A stretch of DNA of 64,000 nucleotides from Larix kaempferi (Eukaryota; Streptophyta; Pinopsida; Pinales; Pinaceae): assembly GCA_027924585.1 (NCBI GenBank), contig BSBM01000200.1, forward strand, positions 1,302,001 to 1,366,000, given 5' to 3'. The translations under genes were made by a program, and so were the position numbers. How positions within the stretch are numbered: the first letter of the stretch is position 1; every line of letters begins with the position of its first letter. Below the pieces are notes generated by a model that saw nothing but the letters and a program-made list of their open reading frames with translations, was not told the origin of the DNA and did no database searches. Positions 53,001 to 64,000 of this stretch are shown one piece after another.

Positions 53001-56000
53001 TTCTACGTCATAACGACTTTCTATAGTTTGCACATGCGTCCGGAAATAAGAAAAGCCTACTTCCACCGTTTTTTAAAATCACAGCTTCTAGAAGGTTTAC
53101 ATGACTTCTTAAAAAAAACGAGTTTTTAGAAAATGTGTTTTATTTCATAAATGGAATCAACAAAGTATGCACATTCTACGTCATAACGACTTTCTACTGT
53201 TTGCGCATTCGTCCAGAAATAAGAAAAGCTTACTTCCCCCGTTTTTTAAAATCACAGCATCTACAAGGTTTACATGATTTCTTAAAAAACATGTGTTTTT
53301 AGAAAATGTGTTTTCTTTCATAAATGGAATCTACAAAGTATGCACATTCTACGTCATAACGACTTTCTAAAATTTGCGCATGCGTCCGGAAATAAGAAAA
53401 GCTTACTTCCCCCGTTTTTTAAAATCACAGCTTCTAGAAGGTTTACATGATTTCGTAAAAAACACGAGTTTTCAGAAAATTTGTTTTATTTCATAAATGG
53501 AATCTGCAAAGTATGCACATTCTACGTCATAACGACTTTCTATAGTTTGCGCATGCGTCCGGAAATAAGAAAAGCTTACTTCCCCCGTTTTTCTAAATCA
53601 CAGCTTCTATAAGGTTTACATGATTTCTTAAAAAACACGAGTTTTTACAAAATGTGTTTTATTTCATAAATGGAATCTACAAAGTATGCACATTCTACGT
53701 CATAACGACTTTCTATAGTTTTCGCATGGGTTTGGAAATAAGAAAAGCTTACTTCCCCCGTTTATTAAAATCACAGCTTCTAGAAGGTTTACATGATTTC
53801 TTACAAAACACGAGTTTTAAGAAAATGTGTTTTATTTCATAAATGGAATCAACAAAGTATGCACATTCTACGTCATAACGACTTTCTATAGTTTGCGAAT
53901 GCGTCCGGAAATAAGAAAAGCTTACTTCCCCCGTTTTTTAAAATCACAGCTTCTAGAAGGTTTACATGATTTCTTAAAAAACATGAGTTTTTAGAAAATG
54001 TGTTTTATTTCATAAATGGAATCAAGAAAGTATGCACATTCTACGTCATAACGACTTTCTATAGTTTGTGCATTCGTCCGGAAATAAGAAAAGCTTACTT
54101 CGACCATTTTTTAAAATCACAGCTTCTAGAAGGTTTGCACGATTTCGTAAAAAACACGTGTTTTTAGAAAATGTGTTTTATTTCATAAATGGAATCTACA
54201 AAGTATGCACATTCTATGTGAGAATGACTTTCTATAGTTTGCGCATGTGTCCGGAAATAAGAAAAGCTTACTTCCACCGTTTTTTAAAATCACAGCTTCT
54301 AGAAGGTTTACATGATTTCGTGAAAAACACGATTTTTTAGAAAATGTGTTTTATTTCATAAATGGAATCAACAAAGTATGCACATTCTATGTCATAACGA
54401 CTTTCTCTAGTTTGCGCATGCATTTGGAAATAAGAAAAGCTTACTTCCCCCGTTTTTTAAAATCACAACGTCTAGAAGGTTTACATGATTTGTTAAAAAA
54501 CACGAGTTTTTAGAAAATGTGTTTTATTTAATAAATGGAATCAACAAAGTATGCACATTCTACGTCATAACGACTTTCTATAGTTTGCGAATGCGTCCGG
54601 AATAAGAAAAGCTTACTTCCGCCGATTTTTAAAATCACAGCTTTTAGAAGGTTCACATGATTTCGTAAAAAACACGAGTTTTTAGAAAATGTGTTTTATT
54701 TGATAAATGGAATCTACAAAGTATGCTCATTCTACGTCATAACGACTTTCTAAAGTCTGCGCATGCGTCCGGAAATAAGAAAAAGCTTACTTCCACCGTT
54801 TTTTAAAATCACAGCTTCTATAAGGTTTACATGATTTCGTAAAAAACACGAGTTTTTAGAAAATGTGTTTTATTTCATAAATGGAATCAACAAAGTATGC
54901 ACATTCTACGTCATAACGACTTTCTATAGTTTGCACATGCGTCCGGAAATAAGAAAAGCTTACTTCCACCGTTTTTTAAAATCACAGCTTCTAGAAGGTT
55001 TACATGATTTCGTAAAAAACAAGAGTTTTTAAAAAATGTGTTTTATTTCATAAATGGAATCAACAAAGTATGCACATTCTACGTCATAACGACTTTGTAT
55101 AGTTTGCGCATGCATCCGGAAATAAGAAAAGATTACTTCCACGGTTTTTTAAAATCACAGCTTCTAGAAGGTTTACATAATTTCGTAAAAAACACGAGTT
55201 TTTAGAAAATGTGTTTTATTTCATAAATGGAATCTACAAAGTATGCACATTCTACGTCATAACGACTTTCTATAGTTTGCGCATGCGTCCGGAAATAAGA
55301 AAAGCTTACTTCCCCCGTTTTTTAAAATCACAACTTCTAGACGGTTTACATGAGTTCTTAAAAAACACGAGTTTTTAGAAAATGTGTTTTATTTCATCAA
55401 TGGAATCAACAAAGTATGCACATTCTACGTCATAACGACTTTTTATAGTTTGCGCATGCGTTTGCAAATAAGAAAAGCTTACTTCCCCCATTTTTTAAAA
55501 TCACACCTTCTAGAAGGTTTACATGATTTCTTAAAAAACACGAGTTTTTAGAAAATGTGTTTTATTTCATAAATGGTATCAACAAAGTATGCACATTCTA
55601 TGTCATAACGACTTTCTATAGTTTGCGCATGCGTCCGGAAATAAGAAAAGCTTACTTCCCCCATTTTTTAAAAGCACAGCTTCTAGAAGGTTTACATGAT
55701 TTCTTAAAAAAACGAGTTTTTAGAAAATGTGTTTTATTTCATAAATGGAATCAACAAAGTATGCACATTCTACGTCATAACGACTTTCTATAGTTTGTGC
55801 AAGCGTTTGGAAATAAGAAAAGCTTACTTCCCCGTTTTTTAAAATCACAGCTTCTAGAAGGTTTACATGATTTCTTAAAAAACACGAGTTTTTGGAAAAT
55901 GTGTTTTATTTCATAAATGGAATCAACAAAGTATGCACATTCTATGTCATAACGACTTTCTATAGTTTGCGCATGCGTCCGGAAATAAGAAAAGCTTACT

Positions 56001-57615
56001 TCCACCGTTTTTTAAAATCACAGCTTCTAGAAGGTTTACATGATTTCGTAAAAAACACGAGTTTTTAGAAAATGTGTTCTATTTCATAAATGGAATCTAC
56101 AAATTATGCACATTCTACGTCATAACGACTTTCTATAGTTTGCGCATGCGTCCGGAAATAAGAAAAGCTTACTTCCACCGTTTTTTAAAATCACAGCTTC
56201 TAGAAGGTTTACATGATTTCGTAAAAAACACGAGTTTTTAGAAAATGTGTTTTCTTTCATAAATGGAATCTACAAAGTATGCACATTCTACGTCATAACG
56301 ACTTTCTATAGTTTGCGCATGCGTCCGGAAATAAGAAACGTTTACTTCCCCCGTTTTTTAAAATCACATCTTCTAGAAGGTTTACATGATTTCTTAAAAA
56401 ACACGAGTTTTTAGAAAATGTGTTTTATTTCATAAATGGAATCAACAATGTATGCACATTCTACGGCATAACTACTTTCTATAGTTTGCGCATTCGTCAG
56501 GAAATAAGAAAAGCTTACTTCCACCGTTTTTTAAAATAACACCTTCTAGAAGGTTTACATGATTTCGTAAAAAACACGAGTTTTTAGAAAATGTGTTTTA
56601 TTTCCAAAATGGAATCTACAAAGAATGCACATTCTACGTCATAATGACTTTCTATAGTTTGTGCATGCGTCCGGAAATAAGAAAAGCTTACTTCCCCCGT
56701 TTTTTAAAATCACAGCTTCTAGAAGGTTTACATGATTTCTTAAAAAACACGAGTTTTTAGAAAATGTGTTTTATTTCATAAATGGAATCAACAAAGTATG
56801 CACATTCTACGTCATAACGACTTTCTCTAGTTTGCGCATGCATTTGGAAATAAGAAAAGCTTACTTCCCCCGTTTTTTAAAATCACAGCATCTAGAAGGT
56901 TTACATGATTTGTTAAAAAACACGAGTTTTTAGAAAATGTGTTTTATTTAATAAATGGAATCAACAAAGTATGCACATTCTATGTCATAACGACTTTCTA
57001 TAGTTTGCGCATGCGTCCGGAAATAAGAAAAGCTTACTTCCACCGATTTTTAAAATCACAGCTTCTAGAAGGTTCACATCATTTCGTAAAAAACACGAGT
57101 TTTTAGAAAATGTGTTTTATTTCATAAATGGAATCTACAAAGTATGCACATTCTATGTCATAACGACTTTCTAAAGTTTTCGCATGGGTCCGGAAATAAG
57201 AAAAGCTTACTTCCACCGTTTTTTAAAATCACAGCTTCTAGAAGGTTTACATGATTTCGTAAAAAACACGAGTTTTTAGAAAATGTGTTTTATTTCATAA
57301 ATGGAATCTACAAAGTATGCACATTCCACGTCATAACGACTTTCTATAGTTTGCGCATGCGTCCGGAAATAAGAAAAGCTTACTTCCACCGTTTTTTAAA
57401 ATCACAGCTTCTAGAAGGTTTACATGATTTCTTAAAAAACACGAGTTTTTAGAAAATGTGTTTTATTTCATAAATGGAATCTACAAAGTATGCACATTCT
57501 ACGTCATAAGGACTTTCTATAGTTTGCGCATGCGTCCGGAAATAAGAAAAGCTTACTTCCACCATTTTTTAAAATCATAGCTTCTAAAAGGTTTACATGA
57601 TTTCGTAAAAAACAC
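50005..57615 (+). repeat. HOR family 3, shuffled modules
   Basis: The GTG/GTCAGAACG unit at 50,351 lies ten units plus the 49-bp insertion after 48,572. The TTTCGCATGGGTTTGG unit is back at 53,639. A module of TTCTCTAG with GCATGCATTTGG, then TGATTTGTTAAAA with TTTAATAAATGG, then CCGATTTTTAAAATC with GGTTCACATG, appears at 54,40x and 56,82x. The 1-bp insertion CTTCTAAGAAGG is at 52,74x. A rare-haplotype unit is at 51,735. ORF-like frames of 76-90 codons at 54,068, 55,557 and 55,775 result from 1-bp deletions or lost TAG triplets. Confidence 0.7.
52427..52599 (+). repeat. Reference satellite unit (exactly 173 bp, matches the consensus by eye)
   Basis: This unit serves as a numbering reference, with position 1 at the G of GAGTTTTTAG. 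Landmarks are: T-tract 4-8, A4 at 11-14, CTATAG 75-80, CGCATGCG 85-92, TCCGGA 93-98, AAGCTT 107-112, TTTTAAAA 125-132, CTTCTAGAAG 139-148 and A6 at 165-170. Composition in the consensus is 30 C and 27 G (33% GC) with eight CpG dinucleotides at 60, 68, 85, 91, 95, 121, 162 and 173/1. Common two-state sites are ATCAAC or ATCTAC near 37-42, CGACTT or CGAATT near 68-73, GCATGCG or GCATTCG at 86-92, TCCGG or TTTGG at 93-97, CCACCG or CCCCCG at 117-122, and TTCGTAAA or TTCTTAAA at 160-167. Confidence 0.9.
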
Positions 57616-59345
57616 GTGTTTTTAGAAAATGTGTTTTATTTCATAAATGGAATCAACAAAGTATGCACATTCTACGTCATAACAACTTTCTATAGTTTGC
57701 GCATTCGTCCGGAAATAATAAAAGCTTACTTCCACCGTTTTTTAAAATCACAGCTTCTAGAGGGTTTACATGATTTCGTCAAAAACACGAGTTTTTAGAA
57801 AATGTGTTTTATTTCAAAAATGGAATCTACAAAGTATGCACATTCTACGTCATAATGACTTTCTATAGTTTGCGCATGCATCCGGAAATAAGAAAAGCTT
57901 ACTTCCCCGTTTTTTAAAATCACAGCTTCTAGAACGTTTACATGATTTCTCAAAAAACACGAGTTTTTAGAAAATGTGTTTTATTTCATAAATGGAATCA
58001 ACAAAGTATGCACATTCTACGTCATAACGACTTTCCCTAGTTTGCGCATGCATTTGGAAATAAGAAAAGCTTACTTCCCCCGTTTTTTAAAATAACAGCA
58101 TCTAGAAGGTTTACATGATTTGTTAAAAAACACGAGTTTTTAGAAAATGTGTTTTATTTAATAAATGGAATCAACAAAGTATGCACATTCTATGTCATAA
58201 CGACTTTCTATAGTTTGCGCATGCGTCCGAAAATAAGAAAAGCTTACTTCCACCGATTTTTAAAATCACAGCTTCTAGAAGGTTCACATGATTTCGTAAA
58301 AAACACGAGTTTTTAGAAAATGTGTTTTATTTCATAAATGGAATCTACAAAGTATGCACATTCTACGTCATAACGACTTTCTAAAGTTTTCGCATGCGTC
58401 CGGAAATAAGAAAAGCTTACTTCCACCGTTTTTTAAAATCACAGCTTCTAGAAGGTTTACATGATTTCGTAAAAAACACGAGTTTTTAGAAAATGTGTTT
58501 TATTTCATAAATGGAATCTACAAAGTATGCACATTCCACGTCATAACGACTTTCTATAGTTTGCGCATGCGTCTGGAAATAAGAAAAGCTTACTTCCACC
58601 ATTTTTTAAAATTAAAGCTTCTAGAAGGTTTACATGATTTCGTAAAAAACACGAGTTTTTAGAAAATGTGTTTTATTTCATAAATGGAATCTACAAAGTA
58701 TGCACATTCTACGTCATAACGACTTTCTAAAATTTGCGCATGCGTCCGGAAATAAGAAAAGCATACTTCCCCCATTTTTTAAAATCATAGCTTCTAAGAA
58801 GGTTTACATGATTTCTTAAAAAACACGACTTTTTAGAAAATGTGTTTTATTTCATAAATGGAATCAACAAAGTATGCACGTTCTACATCATAACGACTTT
58901 CTATAGTTTGCGCATGCGTTTGGAAATAAGAAAAGCTTATTTCCCCTGTTTTTTAAAATCACAGCTTCTAGAAGGTTTACATGATTTCTTAAAAACCACG
59001 AGTTTTTAGAAAATGTGTTTTATTTCATAAATGGAATCAACAAAGTATGCACATTCTACGTCATAACGACTTTCTATAGTTTGCACATGCGTCCGGAAAT
59101 AAGAAAAGGTTACTTCCACCGTTTTTTAAAATCACAGCTTCTAGAAGGTTTACATGACTTCTTAAAAAACACGAGTTTTTAGAAAATGTGTTTTATTTCA
59201 TAAATGGAATCAACAAAGTATGCACATTCTACGTCATAACGAATTTCTACTCTTTGCGCATTCGTCCAGAAATAAGAAAAGCTTACTTCCCCCGTTTTTT
59301 AAAATCACAGCATCTAGAAGGTTTACATGATTTCTTAAAAAACAC
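57616..59345 (+). repeat. HOR family 3, ten-unit repeat, first copy (1,730 bp)
   Basis: All markers recur at +1,730 or so: the GTG unit with AATAATAAAAGC and CTAGAGGG (57,616/59,346), TTTCAAAAATGG (57,81x/59,54x), TTCCCTAG (58,03x/59,76x), TTTAATAAATGG, CCGATTTTTAAAATC with GGTTCACATG (58,27x/60,01x), and CTTCTAAGAAGG (58,79x/60,52x). Differences include AAAGCTTAC versus AAAGCTCAC in the first unit. Confidence 0.88.
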
Positions 59346-61075
59346 GTGTTTTTAGAAAATGTGTTTTATTTCATAAATGGAATCAACAAAGTATGCACAT
59401 TCTACGTCATAACAACTTTCTATAGTTTGCGCATTCGTCCGGAAATAATAAAAGCTCACTTCCACCGTTTTTTAAAATCACAGCTTCTAGAGGGTTTACA
59501 TGATTTCGTCAAAAACACGAGTTTTTAGAAAATGTGTTTTATTTCAAAAATGGAATCTACAAAGTATGCACATTCTACGTCATAATGACTTTCTATAGTT
59601 TGCGCATGCATCCGGAAATAAGAAAAGCTTACTTCCCCGTTTTTTAAAATCACAGCTTCTAGAACGTTTACATGATTTCTCAAAAAACACGAGTTTTTAG
59701 AAAATGTGTTTTATTTCATAAATGGAATCAACAAAGTATGCAGATTCTACGTCATAACGACTTTCCCTAGTTTGCGCATGCATTTGGAAATAAGAAAAGC
59801 TTACTTCCCCCGTTTTTTAAAATTACAGCATCTAGAAGGTTTACATGATTTGTTAAAAAACACGAGTTTTTAGAAAATGTGTTTTATTTAATAAATGGAA
59901 TCAACAAAGTATGCACATTCTACGTCATAACGAATTTCTATAGTTTGCGCATGCGTCCGGAAATAAGAAAAGCTTACTTCCACCGATTTTTAAAATCACA
60001 GCTTCTAGGAGGTTCACATGATTTCGTAAAAAACACGAGTTTTTAGAAAATGTGTTTTATTTCAGAAATGGAATCTACAAAGTATGCACATTCTACGTCA
60101 TAACGACTTTCTAAAGTTTGCGCATGCGTCCAGAAATAAGAAAAGCTTACTTCCACCGTTTTTTAAAATCACAGCTTCTAGAAGGTTTACATGATTTCGT
60201 AAAAAACATGAGTTTTTAGAAAATGTGTTTTATTTCATAAATGGAATCTACAAAGTATGCACATTCTATGTCAAAACAACTTTCTATAGTTTGCGCATGC
60301 GTCCGGAAATAAGAAAATCTTACTTCCACCGTTTTTTAAAATCACAGCTTCTAGAAGGTTTACATGATTTCGTAAAAAACACGAGTTTTTAGAAAATTTG
60401 TTTTATTTCATAAATGGAATCTATAAAGTATGCACATTCTACGTCATAACGACTTTCTATAATTTGCGCATGCATCCGGAAATAAGAAAAGCATACTTCC
60501 CCCGTTTTTTAAAATCATAGCTTCTAAGAAGGTTTACATGATTTCTTAAAAAACACGACTTTTTAGAAAATGTGTTTTATTTCATAAATGGAATCAACAA
60601 AGTATGCAGATTCTACGTCATAATGACTTTCTATAGTTTGCGCATGCGTTTTGAAATAAGAAAAGCTTACTTCCACCGTTTTTTAAAATCACAGCTTCTA
60701 GAAGGTTTACATGATTTCTTAAAAAACACGAGTTTTTAGAAAATGTATTTTATTTCATAAATGGAATCAACAAAGCATGCATATTCTACGTCATAACGAC
60801 TTTCTATAGTTTCCACATGCGTCCGGAAATAAGAAAAGCCTACTTCCACCGTTTTTTAAAATCACAGCTTCTAGAAGGTTTACATGACTTCTTAAAAAAC
60901 ACGAGTTTTTAGAAAATGTGTTTTATTTCATAAATGGAATCAACAAAGTATGCACATTCTACGTCATAACGAATTTCTACTGTTTGAGCATTCGTCCAGA
61001 AATAAGAAAAGCTTACTTCCCCCGTTTTTCTAAATCACAGCTTCTAGAAGGTTTACATGATTTCTTGAAAAACAC
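59346..61075 (+). repeat. HOR family 3, ten-unit repeat, second copy (1,730 bp)
   Basis: It is in tandem with the previous copy. It ends with a TCTACTGTTTGAGCATTCG unit that corresponds to TCTACTCTTTGCGC at 59,25x, but carries TTTTTCTAAATCAC, the variant that always precedes the TTTCGCATGGG module. The last unit therefore looks like a join between two modules. Private changes include TTCAGAAATGG at 60,06x and TCAAAACAAC at 60,27x. Confidence 0.87.
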
Positions 61076-64000
61076 GAGTTTTTAGAAAATGTGTTTTATT
61101 TCATAAATGGAATCTACAAAGTATGCACGTTCTACGTCATAACAACTTTCTATAGTTTTCGCATGGGTTTGGAAATAAGAAAAGCTTACTTCCCCCGTTT
61201 ATTAAAATCACAGCTTCTAGAAGGTTTACATGATTTCTTACAATACACGAGTTTTAAGAAAATGTGTTTTATTTCATAAATGGAATCAACAAAGTATGCA
61301 CATTCTACGTCATAACGACTTTCTATAGTTTGCGCATGCGTCCGGAAATAAGAAAAGCTTACTTCCCGCGTTTTTTAAAATCACAGCTTCTAGAAGGTTT
61401 ACATGATTTCTTAAAAAACACGAGTTTTTAGAAAATGTGTTTTATTTCATAAATGGAATCAAGAAAGTATGCACATTCTACGTCATAACGACTTTCTATA
61501 GTTTGCGCATTCATCCGGAAATAAGAAAAGCTTACTTCCACCGTTTTTTAAAATCACAGCTTCTAGAAGGTTTGCACGATTTCGTCAAAAACACGTGTTT
61601 TTAGAAAATGTGTTTTATTTCATAAATGGAATCTACAAAGTATGCACATTCTATGTCAGAACGACTTTCTATAGTTTGCGCATGCGTCCGGAAATAAGAA
61701 AAGCTTACTTCCACTGTTTTTTAAAATCACAGCTTCTAGAAGGTTTACATGATTTCGTAAAAAACACGATTTTTTAGAAAATGTGTTTTATTTCATAAAT
61801 GGAATCAACAAAGTATGCACATTCTACGTCATAACGACTTTCTCTAGTTTGCGCATGCATTTGGAAATAAGAAAAGCTTACTTCCCCCGTTTTTTAAAAT
61901 CACAGCATCTAGAAGGTTTACATGATTTGTTAAAAAACACGAGTTTTTAGAAAATGTGTTTTATTTAATAAATGGAATCAACAAAGTATGCACATTCTAC
62001 GTCATAACGACTTTCTATAGTTTGCGCATGCGTCCGGAAATAAGAAAAGCTTACTTCCGCTGATTTTTAAAATCACAGTTTCTAGAAGGTTCACATGATT
62101 TCGTAAAAAACACGAGTTTTTAGAAAATGTGTTTTATTTCATAAATGGAATCTACAAAGTATGCACATTCTACGTCATAACGACTTTCTAAAGTTTGCGC
62201 ATGCGTCCGGAAATAAGAAAAGCTTACTTCCACCGTTATTTAAAATCACAGCTTCTAGAAGGTTTACATGATTTCGTAAAAAACACGAGTTTTTAGAAAA
62301 TGTGGTTTATTTCATAAATGGAATCAACAAAGTATGCACATTCTACGTCATAACGACTTTCTATAGTTTGCACATGCGTCCGGAAATAAGAAAAGCTTAC
62401 TTCCACCGTTTTTTAAAATCACAGCTTCTAGAAGGTTTACATGACTTCTTAAAAAACACGAGTTTTTAGAAAATGTCTTTTATTTCATAAATGGAATCAA
62501 CAAAGTATGCACATTCTACGTCATAACGACTTTCTACTATTTGCGCATTCGTCCAGAAATAAGAAAAGCTTACTTCCCCCGTTTTTTAAAATCATAGCAT
62601 CTAGAAGGTTTACATGATTTCTTAAAAAACACGTGCTTTTAGAAAATGTGTTTTATTTCATCAATGGAATCTACAAAGTATGCACATTCTACGTCATAAC
62701 GACTTTCTAGAGTTTGCGCATGCGTCCGGAAATAAGAAAAGCTTACTTCCCCCGTTTTTTAATATCACAGCTTCTAGAAGGTTTACATGATTTCTTAAAA
62801 AACACGAGTTTTTAGAAAATGTGTTTTATTTCATAAATGGAATCTACAAAGTATGCACATTCTACGTCATGATGACATTCTATAGTTTGTGCATTCGTTT
62901 GGAAATAAGAAAAGCTTACTTCCCCCGTTTTTTAAAATCACAGCTTCTAGAAGGTTTACATGATTTCTTAAAAAACACGAGTTTTTAGAAAATGTGTTTT
63001 ATTACATCAATGGAATCAACAAAGTATGCACATTCTACGTCATAACGACTTTCTATAGTTTGCGCATGCATTTGGAAATAAGAAAAGCTTATTTCCCCCG
63101 TTTTTTAAAATCACAACTTCTAGAAGGTTTACATGATTTCTTAAAAAACACGAGTTTTTAGGAAATGTGTTTTATTTCATAAATGGAATCAACAAAGTAT
63201 GCACATTCTACGTCATAACGACTTTTATAGTTTGTGCAATCGTCCGGAAATAAGAAAAGATTACTTCCACCGTTTTTTAAAATCATAGCTTCTAGAAGGT
63301 TTACATGATTTCGTAAAAAACACGAGTTTTTAGAAAATGTGTTTTATTTCTTAAATGGAATCTACAAAGTATGCACATTCTACGTCATAACGACATTCTA
63401 TAGTTTGTGCATTCGTTTGGAAATAAGAAAAGCTTACTTCCCCCGTTTTTTAAAATCACAGCTTCTAGAAGGTTTACATGATTTCTTAAAAAACACGAGC
63501 TTTTAGAAAATGTGTTTTATTTCATAAATGGAATCTACAAAGTATGCACATTCTACGTCATAACGACATTCTATAGTTTGTGCATGCGTTTGGAAATAAG
63601 AAAACTTACTTCCCCCGTTTTTTAAAATCACAGCTTCTAGAAGGTTTACATGATTTCTTAAAAAACACGAGTTTTTAGAAAATGTGTTTTATTTCATAAA
63701 TAGAATTAACAAAGTATGCACATTCTACGTCATAACGACTTTCTACTGTTTGTGCATTCGTCCAGAAATAAGAAAAGCTTACTTCCCCCGTTATTTAAAA
63801 TCACAGCATCTAGAAGGTTTACATGATTTCTTAAAAAACACGTGTTTTTAGAAAATGTGTTTTATTTCATAAATGGAATCTACAAAGTATGCACATTCTA
63901 CGTCATAACGACATTCTATAGTTTGTGCATGCTTTTGGAAATAAGAAAAGCTTACTTCCCCCTTTTTTTAAAATCACAGCGTCTAGAAGGTTTACATGAT
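61076..64000 (+). repeat. HOR family 3, distal segment to the window edge
   Basis: It opens with the third TTTCGCATGGGTTTGG module (61,076; cf. 48,053 and 53,639), then AATCAAGAAAG, TTTGCACGATTTCG, GTCAGAACG (61,595) and the TTCTCTAG/TTTAATAAATGG/GGTTCACATG module (61,84x-62,09x). From 62,8xx to the end, units with CGACATTC or TGACATTC and TTTGTGCATTCG or TTTGTGCATGCG recur (62,87x, 63,40x, 63,56x, 63,91x), a variant not seen earlier. The array continues past the edge. Confidence 0.75.

Larger units (their letters stand above)
1..64000 (+). repeat. 173-bp satellite DNA array, about 370 tandem units filling the window
   Basis: The landmark GAGTTTTTAG recurs every 173 bp (128, 301, 474 and so on to 63,843), always on this strand. 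Its phase modulo 173 stays between about 128 and 132 up to 49 kb and about 179-181 after a single 49-bp insertion, so length change is almost all 1-bp insertions and deletions. All units share an AAGCTT site, a TCTAGA site and usually a GCATGC site. There is no inversion, transposon or unique spacer. Arrays of this kind are usually centromeric or pericentromeric in eukaryotes; that role is inferred here. The family was not recognised. Confidence 0.98.

Noticed and set aside
54068-54340. Longer frames of 75-90 codons (10,882, 11,919, 13,985, 14,849, 28,156, 45,993, 54,068, 55,557)
   Set aside because: Most arise where a 1-bp deletion such as AAAAAAACGAG shifts the frame so that it runs into the next unit, or where an upstream start is open. 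They have no start context, domain or composition of a real gene.
1-64000. CRISPR array
   Set aside because: The period is 173 bp with the whole unit conserved. There are no short direct repeats separated by unrelated spacers and no cas genes.
1-64000. Match to a known satellite such as primate alpha satellite (171 bp) or the Arabidopsis 178-bp repeat
   Set aside because: Unit length is similar, but I could not align the landmark motifs with what I remember of either family, so no family name or species is given.

Overview
The whole window is one head-to-tail satellite DNA array. The repeat unit is 173 bp, about 33% GC (57 of 173 bases in the consensus I wrote out), and every unit lies in the same orientation. 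Counting from the first GAGTTTTTAG landmark at 128 to the last equivalent at 63,843 gives 368 whole units. The net length drift is only about +2 bp, apart from one 49-bp insertion near 49,95x. I found no protein gene, RNA gene, transposon, CRISPR array or unique-sequence island. The open reading frames of about 60-90 codons are a by-product of the repeat.

The organism cannot be named from this sequence. A unit of 170-180 bp in arrays of tens of kilobases with higher-order repeats (HORs) is typical of centromeric or pericentromeric satellites of eukaryotes. The unit resembles neither primate alpha satellite nor the Arabidopsis 178-bp repeat as far as I can recall them. Assignment to a centromere is an inference.

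Layout. (1) 1-26,771 is HOR family 1. A 31-unit repeat (5,363/5,364 bp) stands in two almost identical tandem copies (15,352-20,714 and 20,715-26,078). A 25-unit version lies at 1,339-5,665, with a tail before it (1-1,338) and a truncated copy after the tandem pair (26,079-26,771). Between the 25-unit and 31-unit copies is a scrambled zone (5,666-15,351) holding 7-, 6-, 5- and 2-unit local duplications. (2) 26,772-40,092 is HOR family 2: blocks repeated at a 5,711-bp (33-unit) offset, 6-unit and 3-unit local duplications, and a 455-bp patch that looks copied from 2.25 kb upstream. (3) 40,093-47,360 is more diverged and mostly without long-range order. (4) 47,361-64,000 is HOR family 3, with short modules at changing spacings and a clear 10-unit (1,730-bp) tandem pair at 57,616-61,075.

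The most notable features are a 222-bp unit at 49,783-50,004 explained by four microhomology jumps, the apparent conversion patch in family 2, and a mutation spectrum concentrated at the eight CpG sites of the unit. The unit also has a cluster of seven short palindromes in its second half and a weak CENP-B-box-like stretch at one two-state site. All positions and counts were read by eye; identity values need an alignment program.
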